64,000 nt of DNA from Devosia sp. SD17-2 (GTDB lineage: Bacteria > Pseudomonadota > Alphaproteobacteria > Rhizobiales > Devosiaceae), in the NCBI RefSeq assembly GCF_029201565.1, contig NZ_CP104002.1:2559001-2623000 (forward strand). The letters are read 5' to 3'. The first letter of the stretch is position 1. Every line of letters starts with the position of its first letter. Positions 44,288 to 51,892 of this stretch are shown piece after piece. The notes under the pieces were generated by a model that worked only from the letters and a program-made list of their open reading frames with translations, was not told where the DNA came from and made no database searches. A program made the position numbers and the translations under genes.

Positions 44288-45289
44288 ATGTCGCAATTGC
44301 GCATTGGCATTATCGGGCTTGGCTGGTTCGGGGAGATCCACGCCGAGACCATCATGGGCATTCCCAATCTGAAGCTGGACGCACTGTGCACGCGCACGCC
44401 GGACCGGCTTGCCGAACAGGGCAAGAAGTTCGGGGTTTCCAAGCTCTACACCGACTACCATGACATGCTCGCCGACCCTGATATCGATGCGGTGTCGATC
44501 TGCACCATGTGGGACCAGCATACCGAGCCGGCGATTGCGGCGCTCAAGGCCGGCAAGCACGTCTTCCTCGAAAAGCCGATCGCTTCGACCGTCGAGGACG
44601 CCCGCAAGATCGTTGAAGCGGCACAGGGCTCGAAGGGCATCTTGTTCATCGGCCACGTCGTGCGCTTCAACCCGCGCTTCCGCATGGCCAAGCAGGCGAT
44701 CGACGAGGGCCGGATCGGCAAGATTGTCGCCCTCTCCTCCCGCCGCAATATTCCGGCTGCCTGGACCCCGACGATCCTCACCAAGATCGGGCCGATCGTC
44801 GGCGACGCCATCCACGACACCGACATCATGCTGTGGCTGACCGGCGAGAAGATCGTCTCGGCTTATGCCCAGACCGTGTCGATCCGTAACCTTACCCATC
44901 CCGATATCGGGCAAACCATGTTCCGCTTCGAGAGTGGGGCCACCGCTACCCTCGAAACCGTGTGGTCCATGCCGGACAAGACCCCATTCGACATTGACGA
45001 GCGCATGTCGATCATCGGCACCGAGGGCATCATCCACGTTCAGGACACGTTCCCGAACCTCGCCATTGTCGATGGCGACAAGCTGCACAGCCCGGACACG
45101 ACCTATTGGCCGATGTTCGACGGGGTGCGCGGCGGCGCCCTGCGCGACGAGTTCGTCTATTTCACCCGCAAGGCGCTCGCCGGCGAACAGCCCGATATCG
45201 GCCGTCCCGAAGACGCCGCAGCCGCGCTTGAGGCGTGCCTCGCAGCCGAAGAATCCGCACGATCCGGAACAATCATCCGTATCGGCTAG
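44288..45289 (+). CDS. Gfo/Idh/MocA-family oxidoreductase
   Basis: NAD(P)-dependent sugar or cyclitol dehydrogenase-like protein of 333 residues. The N-terminal Rossmann motif is I-I-G-L-G-W-F-G, and E-K-P-I-A is the family signature lysine-proline. A second domain follows with G-D-A-I-H-D-T-D-I near the substrate site. GGGGGAG precedes the ATG. The enzyme is one of three family members in the window plus a partial fourth; the substrate is unknown (myo-inositol, hexose or similar). Confidence 0.87.
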   Translation: MSQLRIGIIGLGWFGEIHAETIMGIPNLKLDALCTRTPDRLAEQGKKFGVSKLYTDYHDMLADPDIDAVSICTMWDQHTEPAIAALKAGKHVFLEKPIASTVEDARKIVEAAQGSKGILFIGHVVRFNPRFRMAKQAIDEGRIGKIVALSSRRNIPAAWTPTILTKIGPIVGDAIHDTDIMLWLTGEKIVSAYAQTVSIRNLTHPDIGQTMFRFESGATATLETVWSMPDKTPFDIDERMSIIGTEGIIHVQDTFPNLAIVDGDKLHSPDTTYWPMFDGVRGGALRDEFVYFTRKALAGEQPDIGRPEDAAAALEACLAAEESARSGTIIRIG

Positions 45290-45303
45290 AAGGGAATAGT
45301 CTA

Positions 45304-46347
45304 ATGAGCACTCTACGCGTTCTCGTCGTTGGCCTGGGCAATATGGGCATGAGCCATGCCAAGGCTTATGCAAAGATCGACGGATTTGAGGTGGCCGGGG
45401 TTTGCACCCGCCATATCGACGACGTCCAGTTGCCAGAGGCCCTGCAGGGGGCAAAACGCTTCAACGATTTCGACACGGCGCTGGCTGAACTCAAGCCCGA
45501 CGTTGTTTCGATCAACACCATGCCCGACACACACGCGCCCTACGCCATCAAGGCAATGGAGGCCGGGGCCCATGTGTTTGTCGAAAAGCCGATGGCGCTC
45601 ACCGTCGCAGACGCCGAGCGCGTGGTGGAGACGGCCAAGCGGACCGGCCGGAAACTGGTGATCGGTTATATTCTTCGCCAGCATCCGAGCTGGAACAAGT
45701 TCATCGAGATCGCCCGCGAGCTCGGAACGCCGCTGGTGTTCCGCATGAACCTCAACCAGCAGTCGAACGGGGAGACATGGTCCTGGCACAAGCGCCTGAT
45801 GGACAGCTTCACCCCACTCGTCGACTGCGGCGTCCACTATGTCGACGTCATGTGCCAGATGACCGACGCCAAGCCGGTCAAGGTCCATGCCATTGGCGCC
45901 AAGCTGACCGACGAGGTCGCCAAGCAGAACTATGGCATGCTTCAGGTTCAGTTCGATGATGGCTCGGTCGGCTGGTACGAAGCCGGCTGGGGGCCGATGG
46001 TCAGCGAAACCGCCTTCTTCGTGAAGGACGTGTTCGGCCCCAAGGGCTCGGTCTCCATCGTCATGGCGGAGAATGCGGAGGGTGTGAAGTCGGACGATAT
46101 CAACGCGCACACCAAGACTAACCAGATCCTGCGCCATTACGCCGACATGACGCGTCCGGATGAACGCATCGACATGTCCGATGAGCCCGACCACGACGAG
46201 CTCTGCGAACGCGAGCAGCGCTATCTGCTGAAAGCCATCACCGAGGATATCGATCTCAGCCAGCACATGACCGACGGGGTCAACAGTCTCCGTATCGTGC
46301 TCGCCGCCGACGAATCCATTCATTCCGGCGAAGTCGTTCGCCTCTGA
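45304..46347 (+). CDS. Gfo/Idh/MocA-family oxidoreductase
   Basis: A 347-residue enzyme with V-V-G-L-G-N-M-G-M-S-H and E-K-P-M-A-L. The second domain has D-C-G-V-H-Y-V-D-V as substrate-site histidine region. The ATG at 45304, with GAAGGGA upstream, was chosen over an in-frame start at 45235 that would overlap the previous gene. Together with the 44288 gene it makes a pair of oxidoreductases in one pathway. Confidence 0.87.
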   Translation: MSTLRVLVVGLGNMGMSHAKAYAKIDGFEVAGVCTRHIDDVQLPEALQGAKRFNDFDTALAELKPDVVSINTMPDTHAPYAIKAMEAGAHVFVEKPMALTVADAERVVETAKRTGRKLVIGYILRQHPSWNKFIEIARELGTPLVFRMNLNQQSNGETWSWHKRLMDSFTPLVDCGVHYVDVMCQMTDAKPVKVHAIGAKLTDEVAKQNYGMLQVQFDDGSVGWYEAGWGPMVSETAFFVKDVFGPKGSVSIVMAENAEGVKSDDINAHTKTNQILRHYADMTRPDERIDMSDEPDHDELCEREQRYLLKAITEDIDLSQHMTDGVNSLRIVLAADESIHSGEVVRL

Positions 46348-46354
46348 TCAATCC

Positions 46355-46375
46355 GGGCCCGGTAACGCCGGGCCC
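46355..46375 (+). terminator. Hairpin between Gfo/Idh and SDR genes
   Basis: An eight-base perfect stem (GGGCCCGG / CCGGGCCC, loop TAACG) is followed by TCCCCTTTTA. It lies 8 bases after the oxidoreductase stop and 22 before the SDR start, and may reduce expression of the SDR gene. Confidence 0.6.
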
Positions 46376-46396
46376 TCCCCTTTTAGGACAATCCAA

Positions 46397-47143
46397 TTGA
46401 ATAACATCGACCTTCAGGGCCAGGTGGCCGTGATCACCGGCGGCGCACAGGGGCTGGGCTTTGCCATGGCCCAGCGCATTCTCGCATCCGGGGCCAAGGT
46501 CAGCCTCTGGGATCGCGACGGCGCCCTGCTCGAGAAGGCCGTCGCAGCGCTCGGCGCCGGCGCGTCCAGCAAGACTGTCGACATCACCGACCTGACCGGG
46601 CTGGAGCGCGTACATGCCGAGGTCGAGGCAGAGGTCGGGCCCGTTTCGATCCTTGTCAATTCCGCCGGAATTGCCGGCAACAATGCGCCTCTCGAAGATT
46701 ACGACCCGGACGAATGGCGGCGGGTGGTCGAGATCAACCTCAACGGCACCTTCTACGTCAACAAGGTGGTCATCCCCTCGATGAAGGCCCGCAATTACGG
46801 CCGTATCGTCAATATCTCCTCGGTGGCGGGCAAGGAGGGCAATCCCAATCTCTCCGCCTACTCCGCCGCCAAGGCTGGGGTGATCGGGCTGACGAAGTCG
46901 TTAGGGAAGGAACTGGCCAAATATGACATCGCGGTCAATTGCATCACGCCGGCGACAGCCAAGACGCGCATCCTCGAGACCCTGACCGAGGAATTCATCA
47001 ACTACATGCTGGTCCGCATTCCGCGCGGCCGGTTCCTTGAGGTCGACGAAGCCGCCGCGATGGTCGCCTGGCTCGTATCGAAGGACAACAGCTTTACAAC
47101 GGCCTCGGTCTTCGACCTTTCCGGTGGCCGCTGCACCTACTGA
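46397..47143 (+). CDS. Short-chain dehydrogenase/reductase
   Basis: SDR of 248 residues with T-G-G-A-Q-G-L-G, N-S-A-G-I-A and the catalytic Y-S-A-A-K. The start appears to be TTG at 46397, seven bases after AGGA; no ATG gives a complete Rossmann motif. L-W-D-R-D after strand two fits NAD. It ends with the F-D-L-S-G-G-R type C-terminus common to FabG-like enzymes. The gene is the last one of the plus-strand pathway and faces the cytochrome genes. Confidence 0.87.
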   Translation: MNNIDLQGQVAVITGGAQGLGFAMAQRILASGAKVSLWDRDGALLEKAVAALGAGASSKTVDITDLTGLERVHAEVEAEVGPVSILVNSAGIAGNNAPLEDYDPDEWRRVVEINLNGTFYVNKVVIPSMKARNYGRIVNISSVAGKEGNPNLSAYSAAKAGVIGLTKSLGKELAKYDIAVNCITPATAKTRILETLTEEFINYMLVRIPRGRFLEVDEAAAMVAWLVSKDNSFTTASVFDLSGGRCTY

Positions 47144-47171
47144 GGCGCTCGCCCGACATGCATGGGTAACC

Positions 47172-47197
47172 GGCGGGTGACCAGTAAGTCACCCGCC
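47172..47197. terminator. Bidirectional terminator
   Basis: A ten-base perfect stem (GGCGGGTGAC / GTCACCCGCC, loop CAGTAA) separates the convergent SDR and cytochrome c genes. AAATCCTTATT follows on the plus side. It probably ends both transcripts. Confidence 0.75.
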
Positions 47198-47203
47198 AAA
47201 TCC

Positions 47204-47587
47204 TTATTCGCCAGCGAGCTCGCCGGGGACGATCTGGGCGAACAACTTGCGATCGAGCGTCAGTTCGGCATCACCGGCCGGAGCGCCTGACGCGTGCAGC
47301 AGATAGGCCAGAATGTCGATATAGGTCGACTGCTCAAGACCACCGGGATTATCCGCCGGCATAGAGCCCGACATGAACAGGTAGTACTTCTCGGCGGTTG
47401 CATAGCCCTTGAAGATGTCCAGCATGTCGGCGCCGTGGCAACCGCCGCAGCTCACCGCATAGGCCGACTGGCCGCGCGTCGCCTGCGCCTCTGTCACGGG
47501 AACCGCAACCGCGCTCTCCGCCATGGCCGTTGCACTCATCCCGCCGATCATCGTTGCAGCCAGTGCTGCCAGTGCCAGTTTATTCAT
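47204..47587 (-). CDS. Mono-heme cytochrome c, paralogue 1
   Basis: Exported cytochrome c of 127 residues with a signal peptide (cleaved near A-M-A-E). One heme site is at C47-G-G-C50-H51. M-P-A-D-N-P-G-G-L carries a likely axial methionine, and the C-terminal L-T-L-D-R is shared with the other two cytochromes here. It is last in the flavoprotein module and probably carries electrons from a periplasmic dehydrogenase to the respiratory chain. Confidence 0.86.
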   Translation of the reverse strand: MNKLALAALAATMIGGMSATAMAESAVAVPVTEAQATRGQSAYAVSCGGCHGADMLDIFKGYATAEKYYLFMSGSMPADNPGGLEQSTYIDILAYLLHASGAPAGDAELTLDRKLFAQIVPGELAGE

Positions 47588-47622
47588 TTCGTCTCCTCCT
47601 CAAGCCCTAACGGTGCGTGAGA

Positions 47623-48009
47623 TTATCGGTCTTTGATTGTGATTTCTTCCAGCGTCGCGCGGTCGGCGGTGAGCTCCGAATTGCCCTGCGGAAACTCCGC
47701 GCGGTCGAGGAAGTAGGCCACGAGATCGAGATATTCCTGCTCGGTCAGGCTGCCCGGCGCGTGGCGCGGCATGGCCCCGGAAATGAAGTGGTAGAACTTC
47801 AGCGCCGTGGAATATTTCTCGAATGCCGTCACCAGCGTGTCCCCGTGACAGGCCGCGCATTGCATCCGGAAGACCTCCTGCCCGCGCTCGGCCTGTTCGG
47901 CCGTATAGGCGCCCTCCTCCGCCGCGCCCGGCATGACCAGTGCAGCCATGACGGCGCAGACGAGCGCATACTTCGTCAGCCCGGCGCGGGACCTAGTAAT
48001 AATGGGCAT
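47623..48009 (-). CDS. Mono-heme cytochrome c, paralogue 2
   Basis: A 128-residue exported cytochrome c. The start at 48009 (M-P-I-I-T-R) overlaps the upstream gene by 17 bases and opens a signal peptide ending A-A-E-E. The heme site is C51-A-A-C54-H55. S-G-A-M-P-R-H-A-P-G-S-L gives a likely methionine ligand, and the tail S-E-L-T-A-D-R matches the other copies. A longer open frame to 48387 has no family features and overlaps the upstream gene. Confidence 0.85.
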   Translation of the reverse strand: MPIITRSRAGLTKYALVCAVMAALVMPGAAEEGAYTAEQAERGQEVFRMQCAACHGDTLVTAFEKYSTALKFYHFISGAMPRHAPGSLTEQEYLDLVAYFLDRAEFPQGNSELTADRATLEEITIKDR

Positions 48010-48889
48010 CGGGATCCACCAGAGCTTCCTGAGCAAGGCGTATGGTCTCCTGGCAATCCGTGTCGACGACGATGGAGAGGCTGTTGGCCTCGTGCTTGGC
48101 CTTTGAGGCAGTGAGGCGATATTCACCCTTGGGCAGGAAGAAACGCGCAACGCCCGTGGCATCGGTGCGGCTGCGGTAGGGATGAAGCTGCACTTCGGCA
48201 CCCGCCAGCGGCGTGCTGCCGGCACTGTCCATGACCGAAATCTCGACATGGCACTCGGGCGCCGGCACGTGTTTGACGCGCAGGCTCGCCTCCGCTGCCA
48301 ACCGCGGAGGCTGCTCACTGGCCTCGGTCGACAGGGAAAACTGCTGGATGCCGAGCGCATCGCTACCGCGCAGCTCGAGCTCCACAAAATGGAGCGCTTC
48401 GCTGCCTGCCAGAACAGCGTCGGTGAAGGCAGTCCGGCCGACTTCCAGCCCGGCGGCGTCGGTGACCACCACGGTCATGCCGCTCATATTGCCCCCGTCG
48501 CTGCCCTTAAGGCCAATCTTGACGGCAAACGGCGTGCCGATGGGGACAGCGCTGGGCGTGTCCCAAACCAGAAGCGTGGTCTTGATCGGACGGACTGCAA
48601 AGCTGAGGACTGCCTCGACCGGTTCGTCCTCGTCTTCGGCGACGAGGCGCGCGGTCCATTCAAATGTGCCGACGCTGTTCGGCCCGGTAAATTCGAGCTG
48701 GTCGGTCTGGGCGACTTCGTCGGAAACGGCGCCGAGTTCAAACTGGCCGCGCGAAGCTCCAAGGTGGTCAAAGATTTCGACGAAGGAACCCACATGATCA
48801 TGGGCGGCGCGGCAGAGAACCGTGAGGGTCGCATTCGCCTCGATTTCGGCTTCGCGCGCGAGAAAATAGAGATGTCCGGGCTCAAGCAT
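47993..48889 (-). CDS. Protein with carboxypeptidase-regulatory-like (Cna-B) domain, function unknown
   Basis: A 298-residue protein without an obvious signal peptide. Several beta-rich repeats are followed by a C-terminal carboxypeptidase-regulatory-like/Cna-B type domain (L-A-G-A-E-V-Q-L, T-D-A-T-G-V-A-R-F, L-P-K-G-E-Y-R-L-T-A). No enzyme motif is seen. Between a flavoprotein and two cytochromes, it may be a subunit or scaffold of that dehydrogenase. If it works in the periplasm, its route across the membrane is unexplained, because the N-terminus (M-L-E-P-G-H) is not a signal. Confidence 0.72.
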   Translation of the reverse strand: MLEPGHLYFLAREAEIEANATLTVLCRAAHDHVGSFVEIFDHLGASRGQFELGAVSDEVAQTDQLEFTGPNSVGTFEWTARLVAEDEDEPVEAVLSFAVRPIKTTLLVWDTPSAVPIGTPFAVKIGLKGSDGGNMSGMTVVVTDAAGLEVGRTAFTDAVLAGSEALHFVELELRGSDALGIQQFSLSTEASEQPPRLAAEASLRVKHVPAPECHVEISVMDSAGSTPLAGAEVQLHPYRSRTDATGVARFFLPKGEYRLTASKAKHEANSLSIVVDTDCQETIRLAQEALVDPDAHYY

Positions 48890-48924
48890 GCTGATTATTC
48901 ACTGCTGATGGTCCTGAAAGAACA

Positions 48925-48956
48925 GGCAGGCCCGGCGTCCGTGCGCCGGGCCTGCC
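48925..48956 (-). terminator. Hairpin terminator after the flavoprotein gene
   Basis: A thirteen-base perfect stem (GGCAGGCCCGGCG / CGCCGGGCCTGCC, six-base loop) is followed on the minus strand by TGTTCTTTC. It lies 12 bases after the dehydrogenase stop, so the downstream genes may be expressed at a lower level. Confidence 0.7.
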
Positions 48957-48968
48957 CTGTACGACCGC

Positions 48969-51032
48969 TTAGGCGGCGGGCTCGTTGACCACGTTGGTGC
49001 CGGCGATGTAGCCGTGCACCAGACCGCGGCCGAGACCATGCTGGTTACCGCCACCGCTGGCTTCGCAACCGGCATAAAGGCCCGGAATGGGTTCGCCCTT
49101 CATGTCGAGAACCTGCGTCTTGCCGTTGATGCGCAGACCGCCGTAGGAATCGTGCCAGACGACGACGATCGACGCCGCATAGAACTTCGGGCGTTCGATC
49201 TTGTGCATCGGTGCATCCGCACCGCGGCCGAAGTCGGGGTCTTCGCCCGCGTCGACGAAGCCGTTCCAGCGATCAACTGTTGCAGCCAGATTGGTCATCG
49301 GCACGCGCTGGTACTTGTGACCGGCGTTGATCTTGGCCTGCAGTTCTTCGAGCGTATCGGCAGTGAAGAAGTAGCCATTGTCGGCGACGAACGGGAAGCG
49401 AAGATCCAGTTCGGCACGTTCCACAGCGCCTTCGTCAAAGATCGCCCAGAGTGGACCGGAGAAGAAGTCCGGGCCCTGAGAGCCGGAGTTCATCTGCAGC
49501 GCAGCGTCGAGACCGGCGTGACGGTTGTACATCGAGCGGATGTGGTCACGGCTCGAGTTGCGCCAGTCACCCTGCTTGATTTCCACGCCACGGGCCGGAA
49601 CGTTGCTGCCACCCGGGAAGGCGCTACCAGCCGCGTTGCCACGCATCAGGTCCATGTCGTTGAAGAAGCGATCACCGACCTGGTTGACAGCGATGAAGTG
49701 CTCGAACGTGTTGGCGTTCGCTGCAAAGCCGGTCGAGCCGCGCACCGGGAAGGTCGGGTGCCCAGGATACATGTCGGTGTAGGCGTCACGGGTCGCAAGG
49801 CGTGCCGGAATATGGGCGGTCGCGCCATACGACAGGTTCTGCTGCATGCCGGAGAGGTTCGCACCAATCCGCATGGCGGCAATGATGCCGCTACCATCGC
49901 GGCAGTTTTCGCCGACGAGGGCCTGGCCGCTGGTGCCGAATGCCGGCTCGCGCATGGCAGGGTAGAACATCGAGCGGAACTGCGGGTTGCCCGAGTGACC
50001 GCCGGTTGCGATCACCACGGCCTTCCTGGCCTTGATGCGGATCTTTTCGCGGCGCTCGTCCACATTGCCATTCTGCCAGAGGCTTTCCAGACGCTCGGTC
50101 GCGCCGGGAACTGTGCGGGGCGAATAGCTGGCTTCCACACCGATGACGCGGCCGGTTTCCTCGTCGGTGATCAGCTTGTCCATGTGGCGGTTCAGCATAA
50201 ACGGCACGCCCTTTTCACGGGCCGCAAATTCAAGGCTGCGCGACAGGGCCGCACCATTGGTCACGGCATTGGGGCCGACGATGGAGCTGCCGTCGCCCAT
50301 GCGGCGCGGTGCGAAATGGCTGGTGTTTTCGCCGACGACGCCAGCGTCTTCACGGGTCACGGTGCCGGCCTTGATGTCGGTCTTGTCGCCGAGCATCAGG
50401 AACACGGAGGTACGGCGGGCGCGGGTCATGCCGCCATTGCCGTGGGTGCCGCTGATACGACCAAAACGGACATAATTGTCCATCAGGAAGTTGCGGGTAT
50501 CAAAGCAGTTGTCGGCCCAGGCGCGGTGAAGGTCACGCTCGTTGTAGCGGTATGGCGCATTGGCAGAGTTATCGACGATGGACCAGTCCGTCATGTCGCG
50601 GAACAGATAGTCCGGATCTTCGGTCAGTTCTTCATCGGTGTGGAGCTTGCCGACGGTGATGAAACCTTCCTTGTCGACCTCACCGGCGATGTCGCGCAAC
50701 TGCAGCGGGTCGCCGCCACCGAAGGAAACCTGCGCACCACTGTGAAGCATCACGCCGCCGACGTCAAAATTGGCGTCGATGACCAGAACGTCCGCACCCA
50801 GATCCTTGGCACGGATGGCGGTTGGCAGGCCCATGCAACCAGCACCGCAGACCAGAACGTCGACTTCATAGTCCCAGCCGTCGTCAGAGGTGTCCTGCGC
50901 CTGCGCAGTCCCACCGGCCAGCATGGCAGCACCGAGACCGGCGGCAGCGCCTACCTTGAAAAACTCGCGGCGTCCCTTGCCCTTGGTGTCGAGCTCCTCC
51001 GCTCCACCAATATTCGTGTCCTTCGACTTCAT
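48969..51032 (-). CDS. Tat-exported FAD-dependent dehydrogenase (FAD_binding_2 family)
   Basis: A 687-residue flavoprotein of the fumarate reductase/3-ketosteroid dehydrogenase superfamily. The ATG at 51032 has GAGGGG six bases upstream. The Tat signal G-R-R-E-F-F-K-V-G-A-A-A is followed by the dinucleotide-binding motif V-C-G-A-G-C-M-G. The C-terminal FAD segment is G-G-L-R-I-N-G ... I-P-G-L-Y-A-G-C-E-A-S-G-G-G. It lacks heme motifs of its own, so the neighbouring cytochromes are probable electron acceptors. The substrate is unknown; family members act on dicarboxylates, steroids and urocanate, but the sugar-pathway context suggests another donor. Confidence 0.85.
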   Translation of the reverse strand: MKSKDTNIGGAEELDTKGKGRREFFKVGAAAGLGAAMLAGGTAQAQDTSDDGWDYEVDVLVCGAGCMGLPTAIRAKDLGADVLVIDANFDVGGVMLHSGAQVSFGGGDPLQLRDIAGEVDKEGFITVGKLHTDEELTEDPDYLFRDMTDWSIVDNSANAPYRYNERDLHRAWADNCFDTRNFLMDNYVRFGRISGTHGNGGMTRARRTSVFLMLGDKTDIKAGTVTREDAGVVGENTSHFAPRRMGDGSSIVGPNAVTNGAALSRSLEFAAREKGVPFMLNRHMDKLITDEETGRVIGVEASYSPRTVPGATERLESLWQNGNVDERREKIRIKARKAVVIATGGHSGNPQFRSMFYPAMREPAFGTSGQALVGENCRDGSGIIAAMRIGANLSGMQQNLSYGATAHIPARLATRDAYTDMYPGHPTFPVRGSTGFAANANTFEHFIAVNQVGDRFFNDMDLMRGNAAGSAFPGGSNVPARGVEIKQGDWRNSSRDHIRSMYNRHAGLDAALQMNSGSQGPDFFSGPLWAIFDEGAVERAELDLRFPFVADNGYFFTADTLEELQAKINAGHKYQRVPMTNLAATVDRWNGFVDAGEDPDFGRGADAPMHKIERPKFYAASIVVVWHDSYGGLRINGKTQVLDMKGEPIPGLYAGCEASGGGNQHGLGRGLVHGYIAGTNVVNEPAA

Positions 51033-51259
51033 TTCTATCCCCTCAGAAAACAAATTCGGGGGTTACGGCGCAATTGGATTATTTTTTTTTGCCACCCCCC
51101 CAATTCATCCTTCAGGCCAAGGATTTTATTGTCAACGCACACTCTAAACCCCTGTCAAAACGCCATCCTCGCCTCATCGCCACATCGAGTGATGCGACAG
51201 AGCGTCGCTGCGGCAAGTCAGCCGTTGTAAATGCAGGGGAATTTTGGGTGGGAGCGGTG

Positions 51260-51293
51260 GCTGACCAGCCGCGCTCAACGCCGGCTGGTCAGC
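51260..51293 (-). terminator. Inverted repeat downstream of the third cytochrome
   Basis: An eleven-base perfect stem (GCTGACCAGCC / GGCTGGTCAGC, twelve-base loop), followed on the minus strand by CACCGC. It has no U-tract. A smaller hairpin (ATTAGAC / GTCTAAT) at 51300-51317 overlaps the stop of the same gene. Together they may end or stabilise the transcript. Confidence 0.45.
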
Positions 51294-51312
51294 TGTCATA
51301 TTAGACCTAAGT

Positions 51313-51723
51313 CTAATCCAATTTCGTATCTGATAGACTGATGGATCGCAGCAAATCGCGGTCGGCAGTCAGTTTTTGGTCGCTCGACTCTACGTCGTTC
51401 TCCCGCAAGAGGTAGGCTACGATGGAAAGATAGTCGTCATCGGTCAGCGATCCGGCGTCCTCCCAGGGCATGGTCAATGAGATGAGCGAATAGAATTGAT
51501 CCATGTTGGAAAATCCCTTCACAACATCGATCATCGTGTAGCCGTGACAGCCAGAGCAGTTCTGAAGAAATACCGTCTCGCCCATCTCCGCCTGCTCTTT
51601 GGTATAATGACCCGCGCCACCGACTTCCTGGGCCAAGACAGGAGACTGCACTCCCAAAACCAAAGATACGCCGATTATTGCGAATGTATTCGTAAATTTA
51701 TTTGAAATATTGACAGCCAACAC
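51313..51723 (-). CDS. Mono-heme cytochrome c, paralogue 3
   Basis: A 136-residue exported cytochrome c with a signal peptide ending P-V-L-A-Q-E. One heme site (C-S-G-C-H) is present, with T-M-P-W-E-D-A-G-S-L as likely ligand segment and the tail L-T-A-D-R. The start is probably the GTG at 51723, with GGGAGGA at the right spacing; the open frame continues to 51768. It is separated from the flavoprotein by 280 bases but read in the same direction. It is clearly related to the cytochromes at 47204 and 47623. Confidence 0.83.
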   Translation of the reverse strand: MLAVNISNKFTNTFAIIGVSLVLGVQSPVLAQEVGGAGHYTKEQAEMGETVFLQNCSGCHGYTMIDVVKGFSNMDQFYSLISLTMPWEDAGSLTDDDYLSIVAYLLRENDVESSDQKLTADRDLLRSISLSDTKLD

Positions 51724-51892
51724 CTTCACTCCTCCCAGATGTGCCGGGCAGGATTGCAGTTGCTTCAAACAGTTTCAACAAGCTTGTCTCTCGGACCGGG
51801 CTGAGACGGTTCCTTGGCGGGGGACGACTTTCGCCACCTCGACACCGAGAAACGCACCCCTCCTCCGACGCCCAAACGCGGCGACAAAGCGA

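Noticed and set aside
49014..51230. A 738-codon plus-strand open frame antisense to the flavoprotein gene
   Set aside because: The minus strand encodes a recognisable FAD dehydrogenase with Tat signal and ribosome site; the plus frame has no motifs and repetitive low-complexity composition.
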